In this document: positions 42,005 to 51,388 of the stretch, one piece after another | Position numbering within the stretch: the stretch's first letter is position 1 | How the letters are laid out: each line of letters opens with the position of its first letter | Assembly (NCBI RefSeq): GCF_000173775.1 | Contig: NZ_ACCD01000014.1 | Coordinates: 24,631 to 88,630, forward strand | Origin: Yersinia rohdei ATCC 43380 | GTDB taxonomy: Bacteria; Pseudomonadota; Gammaproteobacteria; Enterobacterales; Enterobacteriaceae | Length of the DNA stretch: 64,000 nucleotides | Direction: 5' to 3' | Translations under genes and position numbers: made by a program | The notes under the pieces: generated by a model | What the model was told of the DNA's origin: nothing | The model's database searches: none | What the model saw: the letters and a program-made list of their open reading frames with translations, nothing else

Positions 42005-42403
42005 GCCACTCTCTTTTCCAGAACAAAACCAGCGGCTTAAATCTGCACTCTGTTTAGCACGTATTTTCAGAGTAAAGCTAAACTCTGCGCATTCCCCATC
42101 AACTTGAGTCATAATTTGATGATATTGCCAGTTGCCTTTCATGCCAGAGGTAAGAGGTTCTGAGGGTAACTCGTCGCCGCCACTGTCAATATGCTGATTA
42201 AGCACAGACCACGCCTGCCGTTGTTGCCACAAAGAAGAAAAACCCTGCAAAAGTGCTTGATGATATTGCAGCAATCCCAGCAGCGAGACTGAGAAAAAGA
42301 GCATTGCAATCAAGGCCTCTGGTAGGCTAAATCCGCGCTGTTCAGTCGTGTGGCATGCAAATCTGGCAAGATTGCAGCGGTGTGCAAGTTTCAAACAGTA
42401 CAA
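42002..42403 (-). CDS. ppdC: Prepilin-type protein PpdC
   Basis: A 133-residue type IV pilin-like protein. The prepilin peptidase site RG/FSLPEALIAML is at about residues 23-34 with Glu at +5 of the mature protein, followed by a hydrophobic helix. Its partners are the other ppd proteins; whether they build a pseudopilus is not established. It overlaps ygdB by 13 bp and precedes recC. Its 3' end lies within an ERIC fragment. Confidence 0.85.
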   Translation of the reverse strand: MYCLKLAHRCNLARFACHTTEQRGFSLPEALIAMLFFSVSLLGLLQYHQALLQGFSSLWQQRQAWSVLNQHIDSGGDELPSEPLTSGMKGNWQYHQIMTQVDGECAEFSFTLKIRAKQSADLSRWFCSGKESG

Positions 42404-42861
42404 AATTTTGCATCCTTATCCGGGCAGAAATCTAACCAGCCGTGGGCATCCTTAATCAATTTATAACCGCCGATGAGCCCTTTATTGTCATGCAATTTGA
42501 CTCTCTGATAGAGCATCAAGGGCAGGCCATAAGATTGACTTTCACCTCTGAGGATAAAAAAACCGGTCAGCGAGGCCGGTTTAATACAGGCTTTTAAGTC
42601 ATATTGCTGTTGATGGTTACAGTGCCATGCCGCTCCCTCCGACCATGGCATTGCAAATATCCAATTCTGCCGGATTCCCCAGTTCAATGATGACGCCGCC
42701 TGATTAAATGCCCGCAAATGGCGCTGTTCTTCAGCCGTAATTTGCTGAATATTATCTAATTGTCGGTGTAATGCTGATAGCAGGAATAAACCAAGAACAA
42801 AAAGTGTCGCGATCGCCACCAAGGTACTGCCCCCGTGCTGATGATTATAATTCTGCGTCAT
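42391..42861 (-). CDS. ygdB: YgdB-type protein of the prepilin operon (DUF2509)
   Basis: A 156-residue protein with one N-terminal hydrophobic helix (about residues 11-29, STLVAIATLFVLGLFLLSAL) preceded by HGG, resembling a minor pilin of the PilX/GspK-like kind without the standard FTLPE site. Position between ppdB and ppdC matches E. coli ygdB. Overlaps both neighbours (4 and 13 bp), indicating coupled translation. Confidence 0.85.
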   Translation of the reverse strand: MTQNYNHQHGGSTLVAIATLFVLGLFLLSALHRQLDNIQQITAEEQRHLRAFNQAASSLNWGIRQNWIFAMPWSEGAAWHCNHQQQYDLKACIKPASLTGFFILRGESQSYGLPLMLYQRVKLHDNKGLIGGYKLIKDAHGWLDFCPDKDAKFCTV

Positions 42862-43484
42862 AGATTACTCCCACGGATCCTGTAAGTAATCTGATGATAA
42901 ATTGCCGGGTTACCGGTTTTTTGCCCGACCAATTGCACCAGATAGACTTTCCCTAATGTTTGCGAGGGCAATAGCTCAACAGAAAAGTGCATTACAGTAA
43001 CCTCTTGTGGATCAAGTAGTTTCTCCCAGCCACGACCAGAGCAATTCAGTTCTCCGCGCTGGCTTTCTAATGCCTTATTGCGCAAACGGTACCCGAAATA
43101 TTCGGATTCCTGATGTTTCTCTCCCTCCCACCGACCATTGCGATTAAAGTCATAAGCCACTATCAAACAAGAATTTGCCGTCTCACCTGGATAATGATGT
43201 GTGGTCATCGCCTCTCCCTGACACTCACCATGGCAAAAACCTGCCCGGCGCAGATCTTTTTCCAGTGCGGTCACCGCTTGGTTCAGTACCAATTCCAGAT
43301 GGTAATGCTGTTGCAATACTGATATCTGCCTACGTAGTTTGGGAAATGTCTGCGTGGCAGCCATAATAATCAAGCTACCAATACTCAGTGCCAACATCAT
43401 TTCTGGCAGAGTAAAACCTGCCCTGTATTTATGCCCCAAATGGCCTGATGTTGCTGTCACTGGCCTTTTGGTTATGATTTGCAT
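42858..43484 (-). CDS. ppdB: Prepilin-type protein PpdB
   Basis: A 208-residue pilin-like protein with prepilin site AG/FTLPEMMLALSIGS at about residues 22-36 (Glu +5) and a hydrophobic N-terminal helix. The rest is PilW/GspJ-like in size and has several Cys residues. It overlaps ppdA by 13 bp and ygdB by 4 bp. Confidence 0.87.
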   Translation of the reverse strand: MQIITKRPVTATSGHLGHKYRAGFTLPEMMLALSIGSLIIMAATQTFPKLRRQISVLQQHYHLELVLNQAVTALEKDLRRAGFCHGECQGEAMTTHHYPGETANSCLIVAYDFNRNGRWEGEKHQESEYFGYRLRNKALESQRGELNCSGRGWEKLLDPQEVTVMHFSVELLPSQTLGKVYLVQLVGQKTGNPAIYHQITYRIRGSNL

Positions 43485-44026
43485 AAATGAATACCCGCGA
43501 TTGATTGCCCTTCACTACACAGCCGCATTCGCCCACGGCTGGAGATAATCAACCGAATACGCCCAGCAGGGTTACTGAGCTGAATATTCCCTGCTTGCGC
43601 CGTATTTCTCACACCAAAAAAGCCAATGTCTTTATTCAAAGAAAGTGTAATCACAACATCTGGATAGGGTGGAATAAAAACCCGACTGGCTAGTGAGGAA
43701 CAGGGAATTACGGGTTTATCGCCACTGCCCAAACAGCCTTGCCCATTGGGCTGTACCCACAACAATGCGGTGTAGTTACCGCGATTAGCCCCAGCTTGTA
43801 AGTAAGTTAAATAGGCTAGTAGCTGGCGTGCGCTGTCTGCAAGCCTTTCCCGCTGCCGGTAATGATGCCAACTTTGTGCCCCCCATGCAGCCATCGTGCC
43901 GACCAAGACAATGACCAGCAGTAACTCGACAAGACTGATGCCTTGTTGTTTTATAAGGTCACTAGCATTTATAAGACGATGATGTCTTATAAAGCGCCTT
44001 TTATTGAGAGATGTGTAAGTTTCCAT
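43472..44026 (-). CDS. ppdA: Prepilin-type protein PpdA
   Basis: First gene of the ppdA-ppdB-ygdB-ppdC-recC series. The 184-residue protein has a long basic leader (about 29 residues) and the site QG/ISLVELLLVIVL, with Glu at +5 and a hydrophobic helix, like GspH/FimT minor pseudopilins. The leader is unusually long, so an internal start is possible. Confidence 0.85.
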   Translation of the reverse strand: METYTSLNKRRFIRHHRLINASDLIKQQGISLVELLLVIVLVGTMAAWGAQSWHHYRQRERLADSARQLLAYLTYLQAGANRGNYTALLWVQPNGQGCLGSGDKPVIPCSSLASRVFIPPYPDVVITLSLNKDIGFFGVRNTAQAGNIQLSNPAGRIRLIISSRGRMRLCSEGQSIAGIHLCKS

Positions 44027-44167
44027 GCCGCGAGTTTACGTCGCTGAATTTTGAGTTCCAGCGCCCTGTTACCAGGTGTGGAAAAGGTGCGCAAAACTTT
44101 ATTTGTAGCGACATAAATGCAGTAAAAGCTGCGGGGCAGCTCGCATTTTTTATTTATTGGAGGGAGA

Positions 44168-44193
44168 TAAAAACCGGAGCCGACGGCTCCGGT
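44168..44193 (-). terminator. thyA terminator
   Basis: On the minus strand a 9-bp stem ACCGGAGCC/GGCTCCGGT with a 3-nt loop is followed by a U-run. Confidence 0.8.
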
Positions 44194-44198
44194 GAGGA

Positions 44199-44993
44199 CT
44201 AGATAGCAATAGGTGCTTTGATTCCAGGATGAGGGTCATATCCCTCAATCTCAAAATCATCAAAGCGATAATCAAACAATGAATCAGGCTTACGTTTGAT
44301 TATCAGTTTCGGCAATGCGCGTGGTTCGCGGCTTAATTGCAAGTGAGTTTGTTCTATATGGTTGCTGTATAAGTGCGTATCGCCCCCAGTCCAGACAAAA
44401 TCACCAACCTCTAAATCACATTGCTGCGCCATCATATGCACCAGTAATGCATAGCTGGCAATATTGAATGGCAATCCGAGGAACACATCACAAGAACGTT
44501 GATATAACTGACATGATAACTTGCCGTCAGCAACATAGAACTGGAAGAAAGCATGGCAAGGAGCCAGTGCCATTTGATCCAACTCACCCACATTCCACGC
44601 AGAAACAATAATACGGCGGGAGTTAGGGTCTTGTTTCAGTTGTTGAACCACATTGCTGAGTTGGTCAATTTTACGACCATCAGCTGCCCCCCATGCCCGC
44701 CACTGCTTGCCATAAACTGGGCCAAGGTCGCCATTTTCATCCGCCCATTCATCCCAAATTGAGACGTTATTTTCCTTCAAATAGGCAATATTGGTATCGC
44801 CATTGAGGAACCATAACAGCTCATGGATGATTGAACGCAAATGACACTTTTTAGTGGTCACCAGCGGGAAACCGTCTTGTAAATTGAAACGCATCTGATG
44901 CCCAAAAATTGACACTGTTCCGGTTCCAGTGCGGTCATCTTTAGGGGTGCCTTCTTCCAGCACTTTTTTCATCAAATCCAGATACTGTTTCAT
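44199..44993 (-). CDS. thyA: Thymidylate synthase
   Basis: Methylates dUMP to dTMP using methylene-tetrahydrofolate. The 264-residue length equals E. coli ThyA. The catalytic Cys is in [12 protein letters not shown] (about residue 146); [19 protein letters not shown] and [12 protein letters not shown] are present. It starts 6 bp after the lgt stop, so the two are probably translated from one mRNA. Confidence 0.98.
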   Translation of the reverse strand: MKQYLDLMKKVLEEGTPKDDRTGTGTVSIFGHQMRFNLQDGFPLVTTKKCHLRSIIHELLWFLNGDTNIAYLKENNVSIWDEWADENGDLGPVYGKQWRAWGAADGRKIDQLSNVVQQLKQDPNSRRIIVSAWNVGELDQMALAPCHAFFQFYVADGKLSCQLYQRSCDVFLGLPFNIASYALLVHMMAQQCDLEVGDFVWTGGDTHLYSNHIEQTHLQLSREPRALPKLIIKRKPDSLFDYRFDDFEIEGYDPHPGIKAPIAI

Positions 44994-44999
44994 ATTACC

Positions 45000-45872
45000 T
45001 CACGAAAGTTGTTGCGTAGGACGGCGATACGCCCAAATCATCATAATGATACCGGCCAGAATCATAGGCAAAGATAATATCTGCCCCATGCTGATCACGC
45101 CGTCGAACAAGCCGAGTTGAGCATCTGGTTGGCGGAAACATTCCACAATAATCCGGAACGCACCATAACCAATCAGGAACAAACCAGAGACACTGCCCAT
45201 CGGGCGCGGCTTGCGAATAAACAGGTTAAGGATGATAAATAACACCACCCCTTCCAGAATCATTTCATACAGTTGCGATGGATGGCGCGGCAACACGCCG
45301 TATTGATTGAATATCGCCTGCCATTTCGCTGGGTCTGCGGCGACAATCGCAATATCTTCACCGCGAGAAGTTGGGAACAACATCGCCCAAGGGGCATCTG
45401 TCGTGACACGGCCCCACAGTTCACCATTGATAAAGTTACCAAGACGACCAGCACCTAAGCCAAATGGAATCAGAGGAGCAATAAAATCAGATACCTGGAA
45501 GAAATGGCGTTTAGTGCGGCGAGCGAACCACATCATTACGCAGATAACACCAATCAGGCCACCGTGGAATGACATACCGCCATCCCATACTTTGAACAAA
45601 TACAGTGGGTTATCGAGGAACAGCGGTAAATTATAGAAGAGCACATAACCGACACGTCCACCGACAAACACCCCAAGGAAACCAGCATAAAGAAGATTTT
45701 CGACTTCTTCTTTAGTCCAACCGCTGCCCGGTTTATTGGCCCGGCGTACCGCCAGCCACATGGCGAAGACGAAGCCCACCAAGTACATCAGGCCATACCA
45801 ATGAAGGGAAACCGGGCCGAGGGAGAAAATAACCGGATCAAATTTAGGAAACGCCAGATAGCTATTGCTCAT
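45000..45872 (-). CDS. lgt: Prolipoprotein diacylglyceryl transferase
   Basis: Transfers diacylglycerol from phosphatidylglycerol to the lipobox cysteine of prelipoproteins, the first step for lipoproteins such as YgdI and MltA in this window. The 290-residue protein has seven predicted membrane segments and the Lgt signature [16 protein letters not shown] near residue 142. Confidence 0.97.
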   Translation of the reverse strand: MSNSYLAFPKFDPVIFSLGPVSLHWYGLMYLVGFVFAMWLAVRRANKPGSGWTKEEVENLLYAGFLGVFVGGRVGYVLFYNLPLFLDNPLYLFKVWDGGMSFHGGLIGVICVMMWFARRTKRHFFQVSDFIAPLIPFGLGAGRLGNFINGELWGRVTTDAPWAMLFPTSRGEDIAIVAADPAKWQAIFNQYGVLPRHPSQLYEMILEGVVLFIILNLFIRKPRPMGSVSGLFLIGYGAFRIIVECFRQPDAQLGLFDGVISMGQILSLPMILAGIIMMIWAYRRPTQQLS

Positions 45873-46028
45873 CTATCACCACGAAATGTCTATTGTTCTT
45901 GCCCAAATAGGGCTTCAGGTAGCGCATAATAGCATAGGCCAGTATCACTCTGGGGAGCGCCAGAAGGAAAAGTTCTGTAAACAGTGCTGCTGCTGCACCT
46001 GATAAGTCCCTGATTAATGTATTTAGGG

Positions 46029-46172
46029 GATAACCAAATTCATTGGCGTTGTCGCCCGGCCCGAAGAGAGGGCTTCATCAGAGACTCATCATCCGGCTGA
46101 GCTGACTTAAACCAGTGTATTCGAGTAAGTAATAGCAGCTAACAAGGTGACAACACCAAGTAAGAAAGGTTA
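46029..46172. repeat. ERIC-like element between lgt and ptsP
   Basis: An imperfect palindrome of about 140 bp. The left end GATAACCAAATTCATTGGCG and the reverse complement of the right end (AATAACCTTTCTTACTTGG) match, and GTATTCGAGTAAGTAATAGC resembles the ERIC centre. Its right end contains the ptsP stop codon TAA. Confidence 0.6.
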
Positions 46173-48416
46173 TTTCCCACCACGGATTAACCCGCCCAGC
46201 CCTCTGCGCTCCATAAATGCCGCGGTTAAATGGCGCACATCCGTGGTCATTTGAGCCGCTAACACCCGCTCTGCCAGTGCTTGCGCATCTGCCAAATCAA
46301 TGTTGCGCAGCAGGTATTTTATGCGCGCCACACTGCGGCCATTCATACTGAGATTACGATAACCCAGCCCAACCAGCAGCAATGCACCCATCGGGTCGCC
46401 GGCCATTTCACCACACAAACTCACCTGTAAGCCGGACTGTGTCGCTTGAGTCAAAATATGATTCAACACTTGTAGCATCGCAGGATGGAGGCTGTCATAC
46501 AGCGAAGCAACCCGGGTATTGTTGCGATCCACCGCCAGCAAATATTGCGTCAAATCGTTGGTGCCAACCGAGATAAAATCGACTCGAGATTTCAAGTATG
46601 GCAGCATAAAAATCATGGCTGGCACTTCAACCATCACCCCCAGTTTTGGCTGGGGTAATGCATAGCCCAAGACTTCCTCAACTTCGCGCCCGGCGCGATC
46701 AATAAGGCGTTTGGCCTCATCAACCTCTTCCAGACTGGTTATCATCGGCAATAAAATACCTAAATTGCCGGTACCGGCATTAGCCCTGAGCATTGCGCGC
46801 ACTTGAATCAAAAATATCTCTGGCTGATCCAGGGTGACACGAATACCGCGCCAACCCAGGCAAGGATTTTCTTCACTAATGGGCATGTAAGGCAGTTGTT
46901 TATCTGCGCCAATATCCAGTGTTCTTAAGGTTACAGGTTTATGCGGGTAAAGCTGTAGCATGCCTTGATACTGGGCAACTTGCTCTTCTTCTGATGGGAA
47001 GCCGCTTTGTAACATAAAAGGGATTTCGGTGCGATAGAGGCCAACGCCATCTACTCGCCCACCCAGCAGTTGTTCATGTTCCGGGCTAAGGCCGGCATTC
47101 AGCATGACCTGAACCCGCTCCCCACTTTTCAGCGCTGCCGGTTGTTCCACATCATCTTCAGCCAGTTTACTGAGTTCAATTTCTTCAGTAACCAACCGCT
47201 GATATTCTTTGACCAGCACCGGCTCAGGATCAACCAGTACCTCGCCACGATAACCATCCACTATCAGCAAGCGCTGGTTGAGTAACGCGGGTTGAATATC
47301 CGCGCCCATCACCGTCGGGATCCCCATCGCGCGCACCAGAATTGCGGCATGGGAGTTAGCCGCACCATCGCGCACCACCACACCCACCAGGCGATCCTGC
47401 GGTACTTCGGCTAACAGGGTGGCGGTTAGCTCATCAGCAACCAGAATAAAACGCTCTGGCCATTGACTGGCCCCAGAGGTGCTGTCGTCAAGATGGAACA
47501 ATAAACGCTGGCCTAAAGCACGCAAATCACTGCCGCGCTCGCGCATGTAAGTGTCTTGCAGGCTGGCAAATTGTGCGGCAAATTGTTCAACCACTTGCTT
47601 AACCGCCCATTCCGCCACCGAACCGGCATCAATTTGAGCGAAAAGCTCGCGCTTTAGGCGGGCATCATTGAGCAAGTGGGAATAGAGATCAAAAATCGCC
47701 GCGCTCTCTTTTTGTGAGCTGGCGGCAAAGCGCTTACTGAAACGGCGAAATTCTGCGGCGGCCTCTTCCAAAGCTTGAGTCAGACGTTCACGTTCCAGAG
47801 CGGGATCGAGTGTCGAGGCTTCATAAACCAAATCAAGGGAAGGCTGCGAAGTGTCCTGCCAGCCTTCCGCCACTGCCACGCCAGGAGCGGCGGCCAGTGC
47901 ACGAATTCGAGTTTGACGGTATTGGCCAAAAATTGCATTAAGCTGAGATTGAGAAAGAATACCTGCCAGCTGTGTCGCCAGGGTGACCATGAACGACTCT
48001 TCGCTCTCATCAAACTGACGATGCTCACGTTGCTGAACCACCAGCACGCCAAGTAACTGGCGGCGATAAATAATAGGCACCCCAAGAAAGGCGCGGAAGC
48101 GATCCTCTTTAACTTGCGGAACATATTTAAAGCTGGGGTGACTCTGAGCATCAGCCAGGTTTATTGGCTCGGCCAGACGCCCTACCAGCCCGACGATCCC
48201 TTCGTCAAAAGCCAGCGTAATGGTGCGACCACGGGGTTTTTTCAAACCCCGCGTCGCCATCAGGTAATAACAACGGCGGTCATTATCTGCCAGATAAATC
48301 GAACAGACTTCCGTGTCCATCGCCAGACAGGTTTCATTGACCAACAGCTCTAACGCATCCGTTAGGCTTGTTGCCATCGCCACTTTCTCAACTATTTCTC
48401 GCAAACGCATAAGCAT
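46170..48416 (-). CDS. ptsP: Phosphoenolpyruvate-protein phosphotransferase PtsP (EI-Ntr)
   Basis: First enzyme of the nitrogen-related PTS; phosphorylates NPr from PEP and so controls EIIA-Ntr. The 748-residue protein has an N-terminal GAF domain (about 1-165), then the EI domains with the phospho-His motif DGAANSHAAILVRAMGIPTVMG near residue 355, and the PEP-binding GLYRTEIPFM, VGTNDLTQY and LCGEMAGDP. Its start lies 12 bp after the rppH stop; the stop codon falls in an ERIC-like end. Confidence 0.96.
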   Translation of the reverse strand: MLMRLREIVEKVAMATSLTDALELLVNETCLAMDTEVCSIYLADNDRRCYYLMATRGLKKPRGRTITLAFDEGIVGLVGRLAEPINLADAQSHPSFKYVPQVKEDRFRAFLGVPIIYRRQLLGVLVVQQREHRQFDESEESFMVTLATQLAGILSQSQLNAIFGQYRQTRIRALAAAPGVAVAEGWQDTSQPSLDLVYEASTLDPALERERLTQALEEAAAEFRRFSKRFAASSQKESAAIFDLYSHLLNDARLKRELFAQIDAGSVAEWAVKQVVEQFAAQFASLQDTYMRERGSDLRALGQRLLFHLDDSTSGASQWPERFILVADELTATLLAEVPQDRLVGVVVRDGAANSHAAILVRAMGIPTVMGADIQPALLNQRLLIVDGYRGEVLVDPEPVLVKEYQRLVTEEIELSKLAEDDVEQPAALKSGERVQVMLNAGLSPEHEQLLGGRVDGVGLYRTEIPFMLQSGFPSEEEQVAQYQGMLQLYPHKPVTLRTLDIGADKQLPYMPISEENPCLGWRGIRVTLDQPEIFLIQVRAMLRANAGTGNLGILLPMITSLEEVDEAKRLIDRAGREVEEVLGYALPQPKLGVMVEVPAMIFMLPYLKSRVDFISVGTNDLTQYLLAVDRNNTRVASLYDSLHPAMLQVLNHILTQATQSGLQVSLCGEMAGDPMGALLLVGLGYRNLSMNGRSVARIKYLLRNIDLADAQALAERVLAAQMTTDVRHLTAAFMERRGLGGLIRGGK

Positions 48417-48428
48417 GATCGGCTTAAC

Positions 48429-48956
48429 TTAACCTCTTTTACGGCGATAAGCGGGCGGTACCCGTGGCGGAGCGACCTCCTGCACAGGCATTACGGTTGG
48501 CGCAAATTCTTTCATTACGCGACGATAAACATCACGTTTAAAAGACACCACCTGACGCACCGGATACCAATAACTGACCCAGCGCCAGCCATCAAACTCC
48601 GGGGTACTGCTGCGTTGCATATTAATATCGGCTTCATTACAGAGTAACTGTAGTAGAAACCATCGCTGTTTTTGGCCGATGCATACCGGCTTTGTATCCC
48701 AACGCACCAAACGCTTAGGTAATTTGTAACGTAACCAGTTACGGGTTGAAGCCAGAATTCGGACATCCTTTTTGTTAAGTCCTACTTCTTCAAAAAGTTC
48801 ACGATACATTGCCTGCTCTGGTGTTTCACCGGGGTTAATCCCCCCTTGAGGAAACTGCCAAGAGTGCTGGCCGTAACGTCTAGCCCACAACACTTCTCCC
48901 TGACGATTACAAATTACGATACCCACGTTCGGGCGGTAGCCATCATCATCGATCAC
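48429..48956 (-). CDS. rppH: RNA pyrophosphohydrolase RppH
   Basis: Removes pyrophosphate from 5'-triphosphate (or NpN-capped) RNA and starts RNase E-dependent decay. The 175-residue protein has the Nudix box [23 protein letters not shown] at about residues 37-59. In the same order as E. coli, ahead of ptsP. Confidence 0.97.
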   Translation of the reverse strand: MIDDDGYRPNVGIVICNRQGEVLWARRYGQHSWQFPQGGINPGETPEQAMYRELFEEVGLNKKDVRILASTRNWLRYKLPKRLVRWDTKPVCIGQKQRWFLLQLLCNEADINMQRSSTPEFDGWRWVSYWYPVRQVVSFKRDVYRRVMKEFAPTVMPVQEVAPPRVPPAYRRKRG

Positions 48957-49652
48957 CGGACTACCTCGATAAGCTTAAAACTCAAAGATGCTCTGATTGT
49001 TTCACACTAGCAACAGGCGGTAAACCACTGCTTATCTACCCGCTAAACCGGATAACTCGGGGATAACTCACAGATATTAGCAAAGTTATAAACACCCCGA
49101 AGGCCATGCACGCTATTTTATTCACTTTTTCTGTGGATATAGGTGTGCAGAACTCTAGGGGAAAGCGGGTACAACTCATTTTAACGTAATTATACGACAA
49201 AAATATCTAAAAAAATAAATGATTAATTTCAATAAAATAACAGGTTTCCCACAGGGTTTTACTGCACAGAAATGTGATCTATGTCCGTTTTAGATCTGCT
49301 GCTGGCTAAAGATCCATCAATGTGGTTTTTATCCACAGATAATGAGTCAAAGTTATGCAAAAAAGAGTAAAACTCGCAAAAAAACCTGCCGTCAAGGCTG
49401 TAAATTGAACCAGTGATCACGATTTACTGAGGTTATCCAATAAATCTGTGGATAAATAGGTGTAAGATCCTGTTCATTATTCCTGTCAGCAGGTGCACAA
49501 GAGGCTAAGAACAAAAGTATTTTCGCGGCAAAAGGAAAGAAAACTTCCGTTAAATCATGCTATTATTAATTTCTGCCGTACTGGATAACAATACATCGAC
49601 AGTCACTTTTGTTTCCGCTTGTTTTTTAACCGACTTTAGCAGGTTTCCAGCC
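48957..49652. other. Gene-free region with DnaA boxes, AT-rich tract and clustered GATC
   Basis: About 700 bp between divergent rppH and mutH with no supported gene. Two perfect DnaA 9-mers TTATCCACA occur at 49329-49337 (plus) and 49447-49455 (minus); near matches lie at 49132-49140 (ATATCCACA, minus), 49245-49253 (TTTCCCACA, plus), 49087-49095 (TTATAAACA) and near 49353 (TTATGCAAA). Between 49276 and 49469 there are five GATC sites in 194 bp. The stretch 49189-49243 is almost pure A/T. I recall that a strong DnaA-binding region has been described near mutH in E. coli; this may be its counterpart. Confidence 0.6.
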
Positions 49653-50339
49653 ATGTCTGTTTATTCATTGCCTCCGGCCCCCCCCACAGATGAACATCAA
49701 CTTTTTCAACGAGCTCAGGCCTTATCAGGTTTTACCCTCGGCGAATTGGCCAGCCAAGCCCAGTGGGTGATTCCCGCCGACTTAAAACGTGTAAAAGGTT
49801 GGGTTGGTATGTTGCTGGAATTCTATCTGGGGGCCAGTGCTGGCAGTAAACCTGAACAAGATTTCGCTGATATTGGGATTGAGCTGAAAACCATTCCTAT
49901 CAGTGCTCAGGGCAAACCGCTGGAAACTACATTTGTCTGTGTTGCACCATTGACCGGTAATAGTGGCGTTACTTGGGAAAGTAGCCATGTGCGGCATAAG
50001 CTGGCCAGAGTGCTGTGGGTACCTGTTGAGGGGGAGCGGCAAATACCTCTAGCTGAGCGCAGAGTCGGTGCGCCCTTACTCTGGAGCCCAAATGAAGAAG
50101 AGGAAGAATTGCTGCGGCGCGACTGGGAAGAGTTAATGGACCTTATCGTTTTGGGTAAAGTCGAGACCATCACCGCGCGTCATGGTCAAGTATTACAATT
50201 GCGCCCGAAAGCGGCCAATAGTCGTGCATTAACCGAAGCTATTGGTGAGCAAGGCCAGCCAATCATGACACTGCCACGCGGTTTTTATCTGAAAAAAACC
50301 TTCACCGGCCCAATGTTAGCCCGCCACTTCTTACTGTAA
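49653..50339 (+). CDS. mutH: DNA mismatch repair endonuclease MutH
   Basis: Nicks the unmethylated strand at hemimethylated GATC sites when activated by MutS-MutL. The 228-residue protein keeps the catalytic residues Asp70, Glu77 and Lys79 in [13 protein letters not shown], the same numbers as E. coli. The ATG at MSVYSL was chosen by family length; the open frame upstream to 49557 has no similarity. Upstream lies the DnaA-box region. Confidence 0.96.
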   Translation: MSVYSLPPAPPTDEHQLFQRAQALSGFTLGELASQAQWVIPADLKRVKGWVGMLLEFYLGASAGSKPEQDFADIGIELKTIPISAQGKPLETTFVCVAPLTGNSGVTWESSHVRHKLARVLWVPVEGERQIPLAERRVGAPLLWSPNEEEEELLRRDWEELMDLIVLGKVETITARHGQVLQLRPKAANSRALTEAIGEQGQPIMTLPRGFYLKKTFTGPMLARHFLL

Positions 50340-50427
50340 ACCGCATGACTTTTGGCTGAAAACCAAATGCCAGTCGCCAGGCTTCGGGGATAGCATCGAA
50401 CAGGGTAACCCCGGCCCCCTTTGGATG

Positions 50428-50482
50428 ATTCGAGTAATAAGTCCCGCTAACAACGCTGCAATTTCAAGTAAGAAGCGTATAA
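50428..50482. repeat. Decayed ERIC right half before ygdQ
   Basis: GATTCGAGTAATAAGTCC, then CTAACAACGCTGCAATTTC and AAGTAAGAAGCGTAT follow the order of an ERIC right half, with many changes. It lies directly upstream of the ygdQ leader. Confidence 0.4.
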
Positions 50483-50518
50483 TTGTGTTTTTGTGTTTCT
50501 GTAAGGTGTATAGGCGCA

Positions 50519-51223
50519 ATGTTTGAATGGGTTGCCGATCCAAATGCCTGGTTGGCGCTAGGCACATTAACTATCCTTGAGATTGTTCTGGGGATAGACA
50601 ATATTATTTTCCTTTCTTTGGTGGTCGCAAAATTACCTAAAGCACAACAGAACAAAGCCCGCCGTATAGGTTTGGCTGGGGCTATGTTAATGCGTTTGGC
50701 ATTATTGGCCTCTATTGCTTGGGTTATCCGCCTAACTGAGCCGCTGTTTAGTCTGGCCGGTCATGGTGTCTCAATGCGGGATCTCATTCTGCTGCTGGGG
50801 GGGTTATTCCTGATTTGGAAGGCCAGTAAAGAAATCCATGAAACCATTGAAGGCAGTGATACCGAACACACCAGTAATGTCAGCTCCTTCTTTGGCGCCA
50901 TCGTGCAGATCATGCTGCTGGACATTATTTTCAGTCTGGACTCAGTCATCACTGCGGTTGGGCTGTCAGACCATCTGTTTATTATGATGTCTGCTGTCGT
51001 CATCTCAGTGGGTGTGATGATGTTTGCCGCCAGACCCATTGGTGAGTTTGTTAACCGCCATCCCTCAGTCAAGATGCTGGCATTGTCTTTCCTGATCCTG
51101 GTCGGCTTCACCCTGATGTTGGAAAGTTTCCAGATTCACATTCCAAAAGGTTACATTTATTTCGCCATGTTCTTCTCTATGGGTGTTGAAACCCTGAATC
51201 TCATGCGACGGGAAAAAAAGTAA
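50519..51223 (+). CDS. ygdQ: TerC family inner-membrane protein YgdQ
   Basis: A 234-residue protein with about seven membrane segments and the TerC family acidic motifs EIVLGIDNIIFLSLVV (residues 19-34) and LLDIIFSLDSVITAVGLSDH (about 137-156), which in relatives are thought to bind metal ions. The specific role of YgdQ is not known. The start MFEWVADPN was chosen by similarity. Followed by tas on the same strand after 165 bp. Confidence 0.93.
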   Translation: MFEWVADPNAWLALGTLTILEIVLGIDNIIFLSLVVAKLPKAQQNKARRIGLAGAMLMRLALLASIAWVIRLTEPLFSLAGHGVSMRDLILLLGGLFLIWKASKEIHETIEGSDTEHTSNVSSFFGAIVQIMLLDIIFSLDSVITAVGLSDHLFIMMSAVVISVGVMMFAARPIGEFVNRHPSVKMLALSFLILVGFTLMLESFQIHIPKGYIYFAMFFSMGVETLNLMRREKK

Positions 51224-51388
51224 ATCTGCTAAATAATAAATGCCACCGCTTCGGGTGCGGTTCGCCGCACCTACTTCCCAATTTTTTCTGTACTTTTGTT
51301 TTGCACTCTTCCCCCTGCTGCCGCGCTTCGTTATAGTCGGATAAGGCGGGTATGGCCTGATAATTTCAGACATTAAGGAAGGTCGGCA

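Noticed and set aside
48957..49652. A true chromosomal replication origin
   Set aside because: It lacks the oriC gene neighbourhood (mnmG, mioC) and has too few well-spaced DnaA boxes; a titration or regulatory site is more reasonable.
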